Source: Idiomarina aquatica (GTDB taxonomy: Bacteria > Pseudomonadota > Gammaproteobacteria > Enterobacterales > Alteromonadaceae). Taken from it: a stretch of 64,000 bases of DNA. The position numbers and the translations under genes are program-made. This document shows positions 33,194 through 42,862 of the stretch, in pieces. The DNA is taken from NCBI RefSeq assembly GCF_004362895.1, contig NZ_SNXI01000013.1, forward strand, positions 16,944 to 80,943, written 5' to 3'. The notes below the pieces were generated by a model. It was given only the letters and a program-made list of their open reading frames with translations, searched no databases and was not told where the DNA came from. Position 1 is the first letter of the stretch, and each line of letters begins with the position of its first letter.

Positions 33194-35166
33194 GCCGGCT
33201 GCTCCTTAGCTTTAACCCGTTTACTCGAACGATAACGCTTGTCTGCCATCGCTAGTGCGCCACCAATGGCCATAATAATCGCGCCCAACCAAATCCAGCG
33301 CACAAAAGGTTTTACGTAAAAACGCACTGCCCAGGGCTGATCCGCATCCGCAACATCATCTAAAGGCTCGCCCATCGCTACATATAAGTCTCGCAATAAA
33401 CTAGCGTCTAAGCCGACTTCGGTCATGCTCATGCGCTGAACGGTGTAAAAGCGTTTTTCGCTAACCACTTCGGTAACGAATTCGCCGTTTTTATGTAGCT
33501 GGAAAATGCCCTGATCAGCAAGGTAATTAGACCCCTCAAAGTGCGTAAGCTCGTTAAAGGTTAACTCATAACCACTAACTTCTACGGTTTGTCCGGGCGC
33601 AATGGCAACATCACGCTCGGTTTCGTAATGCGACACCAACGCCACCCCAATCAGGGTTACGGCGAAGCCGATGTGCCCCAGCACCATGCCCCAATGGCTG
33701 GCCGGTATACGGGTAATGCCTGCCAGACCCTGTTTGCGTTGTTTTAGGGTCTGTTGCACTTCGGTTATCGTCGACAGTGCTACCCAGAACGCCAGGAACA
33801 GACCAATAGCCGCCCACGCCGGCAGTTGTTCAGCCCAAATACGCGGTAAAATAAAGGTCAGTGCGAGGGCTAATACCAGACACAGTGCCAGTGGTTTAAG
33901 TAGCGGCTGCAGTGGCTGTCGGCGCCAGCGCATCAGCGGGCCGACCCCAAGTAGTAATGCAAAGGGTACCACCAGGTAGGCGTACAGCTCGTTAAAGAAC
34001 GGTTCACCAATGGAGATACTGCCCATGCCCAGTTCTTTATGCACTAATGGCAGCAAGGTGCCCAGCAGTACCACAATCATGGCGGCCATCAGCAGCACGT
34101 TATTACCCAGTAGCATCACTTCGCGCGAGGCCAGGTCGTAACGGCTGTAGCCCTGCATTTGCGAGGCTCGCATACCATAAAGAATAAGCGAGCCGCCAAT
34201 AACGATGGCTAACAACACTAAAATAAACAGCCCGCGGGTGGGATCGGAGGCGAACGCATGCACCGAGACCAATACGCCGGAGCGCACTAAGAAGGTACCC
34301 AGCAAACTTAAACTAAAGGCCGCTATGGCTAACAGCACCGTCCATGATTTAAAACTGCCGCGCTTTTCGGTGACCGCCAGCGAGTGCAATAAGGCGGTCC
34401 CCACCAGCCATGGCATAAACGAGGCGTTTTCGACCGGATCCCAGAACCACCAGCCGCCCCAGCCGAGTTCGTAATAGGCCCACCAACTACCAATAGCGAT
34501 ACCCAGCGTCAGAAAAATCCACGCAGCCAGAGTCCACGGGCGTGACCAGCGCGCCCAGGCGGCGTCGAGCTTACCGGATATCAATGCTGCGATAGCAAAG
34601 GCGAACGCCACCGAGAAGCCGACGTAGCCCATATAGAGTAACGGCGGATGAATGATCATGCCGGGGTCTTGTAATAACGGATTCAGATCGCGGCCGTCGA
34701 CCGGGATCATCGGTAGGCTGCGATCAAACGGGTTGGAGACCGTTAGCATAAACAGGTAAAAGCCGATGCTGATTAGGCCTAAAATACCCAATACCCGCGC
34801 CACCATCGGTAGCGGCATCGAGCGTGACAGCAGTGCCACTGCCGCTATCCAGCCCGACTGCATCAACATCCACAGCAGGAATGAGCCTTCGTGCGACCCC
34901 CATACCGCGGTCACTCGATAATGCGTCGGCAGTGCAGTATTCGAGTTGGCGGCTACATAAGCAATGGAAAAATCGTTAACGACAAAGGCCGTAACCAACA
35001 TCGCAAAAGCTATAGCGGTAAATAAAAACTGCCCGATAGCCAGCGGCCGCGCGTAACTCATCACGCCACCGTGCCCACGCCACGCGCCATAAAGCGCATA
35101 GCCGGCCAGCAATACCGAAAAAGCTAAGGCAATGGCGATACTGAGGTGTCCGAGTTCAGCAATCAT
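33190..35166 (-). CDS. ccmF: Haem lyase subunit CcmF
   Basis: 658 aa with many membrane helices. The WWD motif [16 protein letters not shown] (near residue 235) binds haem. It attaches haem to the apocytochrome with CcmH and CcmI. Overlaps ccmE by four bases. Confidence 0.97.
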   Translation of the reverse strand: MIAELGHLSIAIALAFSVLLAGYALYGAWRGHGGVMSYARPLAIGQFLFTAIAFAMLVTAFVVNDFSIAYVAANSNTALPTHYRVTAVWGSHEGSFLLWMLMQSGWIAAVALLSRSMPLPMVARVLGILGLISIGFYLFMLTVSNPFDRSLPMIPVDGRDLNPLLQDPGMIIHPPLLYMGYVGFSVAFAFAIAALISGKLDAAWARWSRPWTLAAWIFLTLGIAIGSWWAYYELGWGGWWFWDPVENASFMPWLVGTALLHSLAVTEKRGSFKSWTVLLAIAAFSLSLLGTFLVRSGVLVSVHAFASDPTRGLFILVLLAIVIGGSLILYGMRASQMQGYSRYDLASREVMLLGNNVLLMAAMIVVLLGTLLPLVHKELGMGSISIGEPFFNELYAYLVVPFALLLGVGPLMRWRRQPLQPLLKPLALCLVLALALTFILPRIWAEQLPAWAAIGLFLAFWVALSTITEVQQTLKQRKQGLAGITRIPASHWGMVLGHIGFAVTLIGVALVSHYETERDVAIAPGQTVEVSGYELTFNELTHFEGSNYLADQGIFQLHKNGEFVTEVVSEKRFYTVQRMSMTEVGLDASLLRDLYVAMGEPLDDVADADQPWAVRFYVKPFVRWIWLGAIIMAIGGALAMADKRYRSSKRVKAKEQPA

Positions 35167-35654
35167 TGCTCGCTCCCGTCGTCAGTGTAAGCCTCAGGTG
35201 AATTCGGATTAACATGTTTAATGCCTTTCATTTTTTCGGCCAGCTCAGGCGGCATGTACTCTTCGTCGTGCTTGGCCAGTACTTCGCTGGCTTTAAGCAC
35301 ACGCGGTTCAACTAATTCGCCCTGCGCGACAATGCCCTGCCCTTCGCGGAATAGATCCGGCAAAATGCCCTGATACAACACCGTAATTTCGGGGCCGGTA
35401 TCGGTGATATTAAATTTAACTTCGAGGGTGTCGCGGTTACGCTTAACCGAGCCTTCCACCACCATGCCGCCAACGCGCATGCGCTGGCCTACAACCGGCG
35501 CCTGCTTGCCTTCTTCGACTTCGACAAAATCAGACGGCGTGTAAAACAAATTAATACTCTGGCTCATAGCGTAGAGCATCAGTCCTACCGCAACTGACAC
35601 GCCAACCACCAGGATTGCGACCCAGGTTAAGCGCTTTTTTCTGCGTGGATTCAT
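35163..35654 (-). CDS. ccmE: Haem chaperone CcmE
   Basis: 163 aa. N-terminal membrane anchor (about residues 8-28) and an OB-fold periplasmic domain. The covalent haem ligand His sits in LAKHDEEY, with the Tyr ligand beside it. Overlaps ccmD by four bases. Confidence 0.97.
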   Translation of the reverse strand: MNPRRKKRLTWVAILVVGVSVAVGLMLYAMSQSINLFYTPSDFVEVEEGKQAPVVGQRMRVGGMVVEGSVKRNRDTLEVKFNITDTGPEITVLYQGILPDLFREGQGIVAQGELVEPRVLKASEVLAKHDEEYMPPELAEKMKGIKHVNPNSPEAYTDDGSEQ

Positions 35655-35875
35655 CGCTTCGACTCCCCGACCGGCGATGCTTGCCGTTGTTGACGTTTGG
35701 ACAGACGCTGTTTGCGGCGCAGTAACGTTTTACTTTGACGCTGCAAACGGCGACGCCCAATCGCGGCATCCAATGCGACACCGGCAATCACCAAAAAGGT
35801 TAAAAAGAAAGACAGCCAAACATAAAATCCGTAGCCGCCCATCTGAACAAAATCACTGAAACTATCAAACGCCAT
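35651..35875 (-). CDS. ccmD: Haem exporter accessory protein CcmD
   Basis: 74 aa with one membrane helix (about residues 14-37) and a strongly basic C-terminus, as is usual for CcmD. It helps release holo-CcmE from CcmABC. It shares one base with the ccmC stop/start junction. Confidence 0.92.
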   Translation of the reverse strand: MAFDSFSDFVQMGGYGFYVWLSFFLTFLVIAGVALDAAIGRRRLQRQSKTLLRRKQRLSKRQQRQASPVGESKR

Positions 35876-36624
35876 TAGTCAGCCTCCTGCGCCGTACCCA
35901 GCACCTTCTGTGCCCACGGCCGATGCAATTCGTGGCGCAGTAATTCGTTTTTAAAACGCATCATCACCAGCGTCGCGGTCAATAACATAAAGCCCAGCAG
36001 GCTAATCAGTAATGGCCACAGCATACTGGTAGCAATGGACGGACGTTCGAACTTGGTAATAGTCGCGCCCTGATGGAGGGTATTCCACCACTCCACCGAA
36101 TAATGAATGATAGGCAGATTAACCACCCCGACCATCGCCAGTATGGCTGCGGCTTTGGCGCCGGTACGCTGATCATCGAAGGCATAGTAAAGCGCCATCA
36201 CGCCAACGTATAAAAACAATAAAATCAGTTCTGAGGTCAGGCGTGCGTCCCACACCCACCAGGTTCCCCACATGGGTTTACCCCAAATGGCGCCGGTGAA
36301 TAAGGCGATAGCCGTCATGGCCGCGCCCACCGGAGCAATAGCCGGAATTGACCATTCGGCAGTTTTTATTTGCCAAATCAGCGCAATGGCGCCCATCACC
36401 GCCATACCAAAATACGCGCCCATCGAGAAGATTGCCGACGGCACGTGAATATAGATGATGCGATAGCTGTCGCCCTGCTGGTAATCAGCCGGCGCAAAAG
36501 CCAGTCCCCAGATCATACCCACCGCCAGGCTAATGATAGTTAAAGCGGCAAACCACGGCAGTAATCTGTCGACTAAACGGTAGGTTGCTTCAGGTTTTGC
36601 GTAAGGATGTAACCATCGCCACAT
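35875..36624 (-). CDS. ccmC: Haem transporter subunit CcmC
   Basis: 249 aa, six membrane helices, with the WWD-type motif WGTWWVWDARLTSE near residue 125 that presents haem to CcmE. Family length and order are normal. Confidence 0.97.
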   Translation of the reverse strand: MWRWLHPYAKPEATYRLVDRLLPWFAALTIISLAVGMIWGLAFAPADYQQGDSYRIIYIHVPSAIFSMGAYFGMAVMGAIALIWQIKTAEWSIPAIAPVGAAMTAIALFTGAIWGKPMWGTWWVWDARLTSELILLFLYVGVMALYYAFDDQRTGAKAAAILAMVGVVNLPIIHYSVEWWNTLHQGATITKFERPSIATSMLWPLLISLLGFMLLTATLVMMRFKNELLRHELHRPWAQKVLGTAQEAD

Positions 36625-36625
36625 A

Positions 36626-37312
36626 TTAATTCATACTCATTCTGACAGCGGCCGCCATTGCCAGCGGCGCCAGGGTTACCGTTAATACGGAAATTGCAGC
36701 CAAAATAGCCAATTGCCCGTGTACCGCCAGCCCCATGCCGGCATTTTCGACCGCCGAGGTCGCGAAGATTAACAGCGGAATAAACAGCGGCAATAATATC
36801 AAGCTAATCAGCGTGCCGCCACGTTGTAGCTGTAATGTTAAAGCGGCACCGATGGCACCTAACGCACTCAGTGCCGGCGTGCCCAATAGTAAGGTTAGCG
36901 CCAGCGCCCACCAGGCATCTAACGGCAAATTCAGTAACAAGGCCAACACCGGCGATAAAATAACCAGCGGCAAACCACTTAACAGCCAATGCGCTGCCAC
37001 TTTTGCAGTCAGCGTAAAGGCCAACGGCTGCGACAGCAAACACAGTTGTTCCAGACTGCCGTCGTTATAGTCGTCTTTAAACAACCGATCCAGTCCCAAC
37101 AAGGTTGCCAGTAACGCCGCCACCCAGATAATTCCCGGTGCAATGCGCGCCAGGATATCCGGCCCGGGGCCCACGCCCAGCGGGAACAGGGTCACGACCA
37201 TCAACAAAAACAGCAACGGATTAAGTGCATCTGAGCGCCGCCGTGCTGCAATGCGCAAGTCGCGTACCAATACAGACCGCCACAGTGCGGTCGAGTTCAC
37301 GCTACTGCTCAT
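36626..37312 (-). CDS. ccmB: Haem exporter permease CcmB
   Basis: 228 aa with about six membrane helices. It partners CcmA in the ABC complex that releases CcmE. Overlaps ccmA by four bases. Confidence 0.95.
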   Translation of the reverse strand: MSSSVNSTALWRSVLVRDLRIAARRRSDALNPLLFLLMVVTLFPLGVGPGPDILARIAPGIIWVAALLATLLGLDRLFKDDYNDGSLEQLCLLSQPLAFTLTAKVAAHWLLSGLPLVILSPVLALLLNLPLDAWWALALTLLLGTPALSALGAIGAALTLQLQRGGTLISLILLPLFIPLLIFATSAVENAGMGLAVHGQLAILAAISVLTVTLAPLAMAAAVRMSMN

Positions 37313-37989
37313 GACGCCAGCATCTCGTATTGCGGTGCCGCTAACGCTAATTGCTGCAACGGCAGTTGCGGGTCGTTTAGCGGCTGGTGCGAGGTCATGA
37401 CAATGGTGCCGCCCTGATTTAAATGTTCAATAAAGCGTTGTTGCAGCAAGGCAATGCCTTCGACATCCAATGAGGTAAAGGGCTCGTCCAGGATCCATAG
37501 TTTGGCCTGACTGCACCATAAGCGGGTTAACGCTACACGACGCTGCTGGCCAGCCGACAGGAGACCGGTGAATTCTTCTTCCAGCCCCAGTAAGCCCAGT
37601 TGTTCCAGCACATCCCAATCGCTTTGTTGTTGGTTTTTGGCGTTAGTATCGCCGTTAAGACGGCGCTGCCAGTAGACGTTTTCGAGCGCGGTCAACTCGG
37701 GCTTAACGGCGGCTTTGTGGCCGATGTAAAGTAATTGCTGATGGTAGTCGTCGCGAACTTTTTCGATCGGATTGCCGTTAAAGTAGATGCGCCCTTCTGA
37801 GGGTTGCAGCAATCCGGTCAACATACGCAGCAAGGTCGACTTACCGGCGCCATTAGCACCGGTAATCTGCCAAATTTCGCCGCTTTGCACGGCAAACTGC
37901 AACTGCGAAAATAATACGCGGCCACTGCGAATTGAGCTTACACCGTCTGCGTGTAATAGTGGTACTGCTGAGCTCGCGAACTGAGTCAT
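37309..37989 (-). CDS. ccmA: Haem exporter ATPase CcmA
   Basis: 226-aa ABC ATPase. Walker A GANGAGKST (near residue 46), signature LSAGQQRR, Walker B LWILDEP. First gene of the ccmABCDEFGHI-mlaA operon, divergent from fliK across 140 bp. Confidence 0.96.
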   Translation of the reverse strand: MTQFASSAVPLLHADGVSSIRSGRVLFSQLQFAVQSGEIWQITGANGAGKSTLLRMLTGLLQPSEGRIYFNGNPIEKVRDDYHQQLLYIGHKAAVKPELTALENVYWQRRLNGDTNAKNQQQSDWDVLEQLGLLGLEEEFTGLLSAGQQRRVALTRLWCSQAKLWILDEPFTSLDVEGIALLQQRFIEHLNQGGTIVMTSHQPLNDPQLPLQQLALAAPQYEMLAS

Positions 37990-38129
37990 TCGTGGGTTCC
38001 AACAAGGCGCATATTTAGATGGATAAATTAATTCGAGTTTACCACAATTGCTGCCGAAAATACCATGTAAAGGCGCGGCAATTTGTCCGTGTTAAGTCAA
38101 CGTTTGCTAACGGGTAATACAGAGGTTAC

Positions 38130-39845
38130 ATGGAGCTGGGTCAGTTACTACAAAATCTGCTGGGTAACAGTGGCGGAGCAAAATCGGCCACGGCCGATGC
38201 GTTGCCTGTGCGGGTATTGAATGACTTAACCCGGGTGGTCAATGCGGAGTCGGCGAAAGTGCTGATGGGGGTATTGCAGCAAAGTGTGCAGCAGCAAGTC
38301 GGCCAGCAACTTAGCCGCTTGCCGATAATGGCAGTAAAGGTGACCGTACAGCCCGCCAATGCGGCAAAACAGCAGCCACCACAGGTGCTGCTGCAATTAA
38401 CTGTGCAGGGTAAAAACGTGGTTGTGCCGGTAGCCATAACCCGGACTCAGCAACAACAGATTCAGCAACTACAGCAGCAAGCGCCGCAACAACCGATGCT
38501 GGTTATTGCAAAGTCCGTCAGCAAGCCAGCAGCACAAGAGAGTAAGCCGCAATTAAACCTGCAATTGGTTAGTCTTAAAGCGCCTAAACAACCGGTAGAG
38601 ATTAAATTGCCACTGGCACAACTGCCCAGGCCCGCAGCCGATGCCTTGTTGCAAAGCGTGACTCAACAACGCAGTCCGCAGCAGCCGTTGTTGACACCGC
38701 GCGCAGCGCAAACAGCCGTAGCGGCCGAAGGCACGCTGCCAACAGCCTCGGCAACGCCGAAAACAGCCGCGCCACCGCCAACCACCCCGGGCGTATTGCT
38801 AAAGCAAGCAAGCCAAACCACCCCCAACCAATTGCAACAAGCCCTGCAAAACCTGATTCGCGAACTCCCTACACCGCGAGGCACCGCCGAGCCGACACCG
38901 CGCGAAGCGCCTACTCCGCGAGGCACCGCCGAGCCTACACCACGCGAAGCGCCTATCCCGCGAGGCAACGCCGAGCCCACACCGCGCGAAGCGCCCTCCC
39001 CGCGTCAAGCGCTGGCCAGCGTCTTACAGGCCGTTTTGCAGCAACTGCCGAAAGGCGAGGCCATGCAACAACCGCAGCAACTTAAGCAATGGGTTAACGA
39101 CTGGTTTGCGGCAAAACCCGTCGCAACAGCGCCACAACAACAAATGGGTACGCTGGGCAAAATGCTGATGATGTTGTTGGGCACGGCAATGCAAAAGCCC
39201 GCAGCCGCGGCGTCACAATCGGCCGCTCCGCTAAGTGGCTCGCAACAGCAGTCGGTAAGCCAGCTGACACAGGCATTAATTGACGAAGTAATGCGCCCGG
39301 CACCACGCAGTGCCGGCGATACCGGTTTTACCGGCGAAGTGCGCGAACGCATTAACCAGCTGTTGCAACAATTGCCGCAAACGCAACTACAGCGCTTAAT
39401 GCAGCTATTTACCTCGGCGGTGAACAGTGCTCAAACTAGTCAGGCGAGGCTCGCTGAGACATCGGCAGCAACACCGGAATACTATGTGTTGTTGCCGGCT
39501 AATGCGCAACAGCCGGAACAACAACACGAGTTATTGATTCGTCGCGAGCAAGAACGTGGTAGTGACGGTGAACAAGGCCGTACGCTGTGGTTATTTACCT
39601 TGCGCTTTGAATTAAAAAGTTATGGCCCGTTATTGGTTAAAGGTCGCTACCACCCAGCCGGCACCCGCGTCGATTTTTATACCGAATCTGACCATGCGCA
39701 ACGGGCGCTGGAGACCAAGCTGGAAAAACTGACTAAGCGCTTTGAACAACTCGAGGTAAACGGACTGAATTTAACGGTACAAAAAGGTCGGGTACCAGAC
39801 ACGCTGGCGAAACAACAAAGTGGAATAATTCGGGTGACCGTATGA
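38130..39845 (+). CDS. fliK: Flagellar hook-length control protein FliK
   Basis: 571 aa, Gln/Pro/Ala-rich, with a conserved C-terminal FliK domain (about residues 485-560: LTLRFELKSYGPLLVKGRY). It measures hook length and switches export specificity. Two linkers look repeat-derived: residues 191-217 (class iv hairpins with AACAGCC spacers) and 247-288 (three 14-residue PTPRGTAEPTPREA-type units). It is followed by an FlhB-tail protein with ATGA overlap, and both face the chemotaxis operon. Confidence 0.88.
   Translation: MELGQLLQNLLGNSGGAKSATADALPVRVLNDLTRVVNAESAKVLMGVLQQSVQQQVGQQLSRLPIMAVKVTVQPANAAKQQPPQVLLQLTVQGKNVVVPVAITRTQQQQIQQLQQQAPQQPMLVIAKSVSKPAAQESKPQLNLQLVSLKAPKQPVEIKLPLAQLPRPAADALLQSVTQQRSPQQPLLTPRAAQTAVAAEGTLPTASATPKTAAPPPTTPGVLLKQASQTTPNQLQQALQNLIRELPTPRGTAEPTPREAPTPRGTAEPTPREAPIPRGNAEPTPREAPSPRQALASVLQAVLQQLPKGEAMQQPQQLKQWVNDWFAAKPVATAPQQQMGTLGKMLMMLLGTAMQKPAAAASQSAAPLSGSQQQSVSQLTQALIDEVMRPAPRSAGDTGFTGEVRERINQLLQQLPQTQLQRLMQLFTSAVNSAQTSQARLAETSAATPEYYVLLPANAQQPEQQHELLIRREQERGSDGEQGRTLWLFTLRFELKSYGPLLVKGRYHPAGTRVDFYTESDHAQRALETKLEKLTKRFEQLEVNGLNLTVQKGRVPDTLAKQQSGIIRVTV
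38700..38780 (+). repeat. Hairpin array inside fliK (AACAGCC spacers)
   Basis: Small palindromes (CGGCCGAAGGC, CTCGGCAACGCCGA) alternate with AACAGCC spacers, as in the intergenic arrays at 55004, 62811 and 63380. They are read in frame as an Ala/Thr/Pro-rich linker. Confidence 0.6.
38868..38993 (+). repeat. 42-bp tandem repeat in fliK, three copies
   Basis: Three 14-codon units (PTPRGTAEPTPREA and close variants). Each contains the small palindrome GCGCGAAGCGC, which also occurs in every 60-bp unit of parP. Confidence 0.85.
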
Positions 39846-40120
39846 GCGATGATCGCAAAGAAAAACAAGCCATTGGCCTTGCCTATGATGGCGTCAATGC
39901 ACCGCAGGTTATCGCTAAAGGCTTTGACGAGCTGGCAGAAGAGATTATTGCGGTAGCCAAAGAGCACGGCGTGATGGTGCACGAGGATCCCTTGTTATCC
40001 GATTCGCTCGCGCGCCTGGACGTTGGCGAAGAAATCCCCCGCGATTTATACATCATCATCGCCGAAATCATCGCCTTCGCCTACTTGTTAGACGGGAAAT
40101 TTCCGGCTTCGTGGGAATAA
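39842..40120 (+). CDS. FlhB C-terminal-domain homologue (export switch-like protein)
   Basis: 92 aa resembling the cytoplasmic FlhB/YscU tail (AIGLAYDGVNAPQVIAKG, then ALRLDVGEEIP-like segment) but lacking membrane helices and the NPTH cleavage site. Free-standing FlhB-tail proteins next to fliK are known in Pseudomonas-type bacteria; their job in export switching is not settled. Coupled to fliK by an ATGA overlap. Confidence 0.85.
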   Translation: MSDDRKEKQAIGLAYDGVNAPQVIAKGFDELAEEIIAVAKEHGVMVHEDPLLSDSLARLDVGEEIPRDLYIIIAEIIAFAYLLDGKFPASWE

Positions 40121-40129
40121 ACGAAAATC

Positions 40130-40161
40130 CACCGGCGGGACGTAGCGCCCCGTCGCCGGTG
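40130..40161. terminator. Hairpin between convergent genes
   Basis: CACCGGCG (40130-40137) pairs with CGCCGGTG (40154-40161), with further pairing inside. No T tract follows, so termination is only a possibility; it may be another repeat of the CCGGCGG type. Confidence 0.35.
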
Positions 40162-40191
40162 CATCCCATCGAAACCAAAAAATCGGCTACA

Positions 40192-40686
40192 TCATCTCCG
40201 CATGGCGGCGAGGAGTTCGGCTTCGGCGCGGGGCAGATCGCATTCCTGCATGATTTCTTCGATGCTGGCGCCGCTGGCGACGAGTTTGGCGGCGCGTTGG
40301 TAGAGTTTGGCGCCGGGGTCTTGCTCGGAGAGTTGTTGCAGCTTTTGTTCCAGTGCGCGCTGCTCCTGGCTAAGCTGTGCGACGGTTTGCTGCAATTGCT
40401 GGTTTTGTTGTTCCAGCTGTTGCTTTAGGCTTAACTCAAGGCTTTGCTGCAGTTGCTGGGTTTGGGCAAAATCGCCACCGTCCTGCTTCTCGGTCTGCTG
40501 CTCCAGCTGCTTTTTGAGGGCTAAAATATCACTGGCGGTTTCGGTCAGCATCATCAGACGCTGTTGCTGCCGTTCAATTACCTGGCTTTGCTTACGCGCA
40601 GTAATAACCACAGCAGTTAGCGCCAGCAAGGCCAGCACTAATGCGATAATAGCTATAACCAGCGGCGTCGACAGGATCACCGGCAA
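40192..40686 (-). CDS. DUF2802-domain protein of the chemotaxis cluster
   Basis: 164 aa. One N-terminal membrane helix (about residues 7-28), a long Gln/Leu/Glu-rich coiled coil (about 30-125) and a C-terminal DUF2802 domain (GAKLYQRAAKLVASGASIEE). Genes of this type sit next to cheW in Pseudomonas; the function is unknown. It is the last gene of the flhA-to-cheW operon. Confidence 0.85.
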   Translation of the reverse strand: MPVILSTPLVIAIIALVLALLALTAVVITARKQSQVIERQQQRLMMLTETASDILALKKQLEQQTEKQDGGDFAQTQQLQQSLELSLKQQLEQQNQQLQQTVAQLSQEQRALEQKLQQLSEQDPGAKLYQRAAKLVASGASIEEIMQECDLPRAEAELLAAMRR

Positions 40687-40696
40687 ACTCCGTCTG

Positions 40697-41209
40697 TTAA
40701 CCTAACCGTGAGATTTCGTCCCACTCGTCATCGGTCAGCATCTTATCCAGATCGACCAAAATCAGCAGTTCGCCGTCACGATTGCTTACACCCTGAATAA
40801 AGCGTGAGCTCTCGTCGGTACCAACGTTAGGTGCGGTATCGATTTCTGACTTTTTCAGGTAAACAACTTCGGCGACGCTGTCGACCAAAATACCGATGAC
40901 CTGTTTTTCAGACTCGATGATCACTACGCGGGTACTGTCGGTGACTTCGGTTTGCGGCAAACCAAAACGCAAACGGGTGTCGATAACCGTGACGACGTTA
41001 CCGCGCAGGTTAATGATACCGAGTACGTAGTTTGGTGCTCCGGGGACCGGCGCAATTTCGCTGTAGCGCAGTACTTCCTGCACCTGCATTACGTTGATGC
41101 CGTAGGTTTCTTCTTCTAGTTGAAAAGTTACCCACTGCAATACTTCGTCATTTGCTTCTGCGTCGTTGTTTTTTCTGTTGTCTTTCACGTTTCGAGTTTC
41201 CGTCGCCAT
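40697..41209 (-). CDS. cheW: Chemotaxis coupling protein CheW
   Basis: 170 aa with the CheW fold (QWVTFQLEEETYGINVMQVQEV, then LGIINLRGNVVTVIDTR). It links receptors to CheA. Ten bases separate it from the DUF2802 gene. Confidence 0.95.
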   Translation of the reverse strand: MATETRNVKDNRKNNDAEANDEVLQWVTFQLEEETYGINVMQVQEVLRYSEIAPVPGAPNYVLGIINLRGNVVTVIDTRLRFGLPQTEVTDSTRVVIIESEKQVIGILVDSVAEVVYLKKSEIDTAPNVGTDESSRFIQGVSNRDGELLILVDLDKMLTDDEWDEISRLG

Positions 41210-41232
41210 AGTATTGCTCCGCGTCTTTTGTT

Positions 41233-41256
41233 GTCGCGCCGAAGGCGCGACCTACG
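41233..41256 (+). repeat. REP-like hairpin between parP and cheW
   Basis: GTCGCGCC-GAA-GGCGCGAC followed by CTACG, next to the parP stop inside the operon. Confidence 0.7.
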
Positions 41257-42078
41257 TTATTTCTTGATGTGTCCCAAACCATTATCCAGCAGTGTAATCA
41301 ATGCGTTAACATCGAGCAATGCACACATGCGATCGCGTACCACGCCGGCAAGCCAGGGGCGCTTTTCGTTAACCCCGCTGCGCCACTGGATCGAGTCCGG
41401 GTGCAAGGGCTCACTATCAACCAACTCTTCGCACAGCAAGCCCCAGGGGCTGTCGTTGAGCGTTATCAAATACTGGTATTCGATTTTTTCTTCCAGCTCC
41501 GGCGTGATTTTTTCCGGCATCACCCATCTAGCTGTATCGACCACTTGTAGTTTTTCTTCACGTTCAGTCATGATTCCTTTGAACCAGGACGGTTTGCCGA
41601 TTATCGGGCTAATTTTGCTGAGCGTGTGAATACCCCCCAAACTTTTTAGCGGCACCGCTAAGGTTAGCCCGGCGACACGGAAGAACAATGCCTGGAAATC
41701 GTCAGACTGGTATTCCTGCATCGGGTCTGCGACCGGTTCGGGCTCGACTTCGTCTCGCGGTTTAGGCGCTTCGCGCGGGGTGGGGTCTGCGACCGGTGTA
41801 GGCTCGACTTCGTCTCGCGGTTTGGGCGCTTCGCGCGGTGTCGGGTCTGCGACCGGTTTAGGCTCGACTTCGTCTCGCGGTTTGGGCGCTTCGCGCGGTG
41901 TGGGGTCTGCGACCGGTGTAGGCTCGACTTCGTCTCGCGGTTTGGGCGCTTCGCGCGCTACGGTTGCTTTTTGCAGCAGCTTTTTTATCGGTTCGTCGTT
42001 GAACTCGGCTACGGGCTTTTTCTCTTCCTCAAGCAGAGCTTTAAGGTATTCCATCATCGCTTTATCGCTGCCGCTCAT
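41257..42078 (-). CDS. parP: CheW-domain polar-array protein ParP
   Basis: 273 aa. A short N-terminal region, four tandem 20-residue units (about residues 42-121, REAPKPRDEVEP type) and a C-terminal CheW-like domain (about 128-273) fitting the array-integration module of ParP. ParP tethers chemotaxis arrays to ParC at the pole and keeps them from dissociating. The start overlaps the parC stop (ATGA). The tandem linker is unusual and appears repeat-derived. Confidence 0.8.
   Translation of the reverse strand: MSGSDKAMMEYLKALLEEEKKPVAEFNDEPIKKLLQKATVAREAPKPRDEVEPTPVADPTPREAPKPRDEVEPKPVADPTPREAPKPRDEVEPTPVADPTPREAPKPRDEVEPEPVADPMQEYQSDDFQALFFRVAGLTLAVPLKSLGGIHTLSKISPIIGKPSWFKGIMTEREEKLQVVDTARWVMPEKITPELEEKIEYQYLITLNDSPWGLLCEELVDSEPLHPDSIQWRSGVNEKRPWLAGVVRDRMCALLDVNALITLLDNGLGHIKK
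41721..41960 (-). repeat. 60-bp tandem repeat in parP, four copies
   Basis: Four almost identical 60-bp units differ at a few bases each. Each has the palindrome GCGCTTCGCGC after GGTTTAGG or GGTTTGGG. The units are in frame and code for REAPKPRDEVEPxPVADPTP. Confidence 0.92.
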
Positions 42079-42860
42079 GCTGTATCCTGCTGTGCTAATT
42101 GCTGAAGATGGGTCAATAAACTCTGATACGCCAGTACGCCGCGTGATTTCGGTGCATACACCGATGGCGGTAGTTGCTGGTTACTGGCATCACGAAACTT
42201 TGTATCAATGGGGATCATGCCACTCCAGACTGACTTACCATAGCGCTCAACCAATTTTTTATAGGTATCCAGCGATGCCCGTGTGCGTTTGTCATACAGC
42301 GTTGGAATAATGGTGTAGCTGTAGCCGTGTCCGCGTGATTTCTGGATCAGCGTTAAAGTGCGCATCATTCGATCCAGCCCTTTTAGCGCTAAAAATTCGG
42401 TTTGCACCGGTATCAACACCCGATGGCAGCAGGCCAGGGCATTGACCATTAACACGCCTAACACAGGCGGTACGTCGATTAAAACATAATCATAATCTTG
42501 CGCGACTAGCGCCAGCGCACGTTTTAACACCAGCCCCATACCGCCATGATTACCGAGCTTGCGATCGAGTGTAGCGAGCGCCATGGTGGCGGGCATGACA
42601 TGCAAATTGTCGACTTCACTAGGCAAGATAGTCTGTTTAACTTGCTCGCGGGTAATGTTTTTGCCCGCAACAAAAACGTCATAAGCACTGGCCGGCAACT
42701 CTTCGGAATCAAAGCCCAGGTAGTAGGTCAGCGAGGCATGCGGATCGGTATCTATGCACAGTACGCGCTGGCCGCGCTCAGCCAGTAACCCGGCTAAGGC
42801 AACCGTGGTGGTGGTTTTACCCACGCCACCTTTTTGGTTGGCGACTGTCCATACGATCAT
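42075..42860 (-). CDS. parC: ParA-like ATPase ParC (polar chemotaxis array positioning)
   Basis: 261 aa with the deviant Walker A KGGVGKTTT at residues 10-18, DTDPHASLTYYLG and DVPPVLG. In Vibrio and Pseudomonas this ParA-like protein places chemotaxis arrays at the flagellated pole. No parB-like partner or parS site is seen, so this is not a chromosome partition gene. It lies directly after cheB; motC and motD, which Pseudomonas has here, are absent. Confidence 0.85.
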   Translation of the reverse strand: MIVWTVANQKGGVGKTTTTVALAGLLAERGQRVLCIDTDPHASLTYYLGFDSEELPASAYDVFVAGKNITREQVKQTILPSEVDNLHVMPATMALATLDRKLGNHGGMGLVLKRALALVAQDYDYVLIDVPPVLGVLMVNALACCHRVLIPVQTEFLALKGLDRMMRTLTLIQKSRGHGYSYTIIPTLYDKRTRASLDTYKKLVERYGKSVWSGMIPIDTKFRDASNQQLPPSVYAPKSRGVLAYQSLLTHLQQLAQQDTA

Positions 42861-42862
42861 CG

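Noticed and set aside
41721..41960. CRISPR-like regular repeat
   Set aside because: The 60-bp units are adjacent with no unique spacers and are in frame inside parP; no cas genes are present.
42075..42860. Chromosome or plasmid partition ParA
   Set aside because: No parB or parS nearby, and the location between cheB and parP fits the array-positioning ParC.
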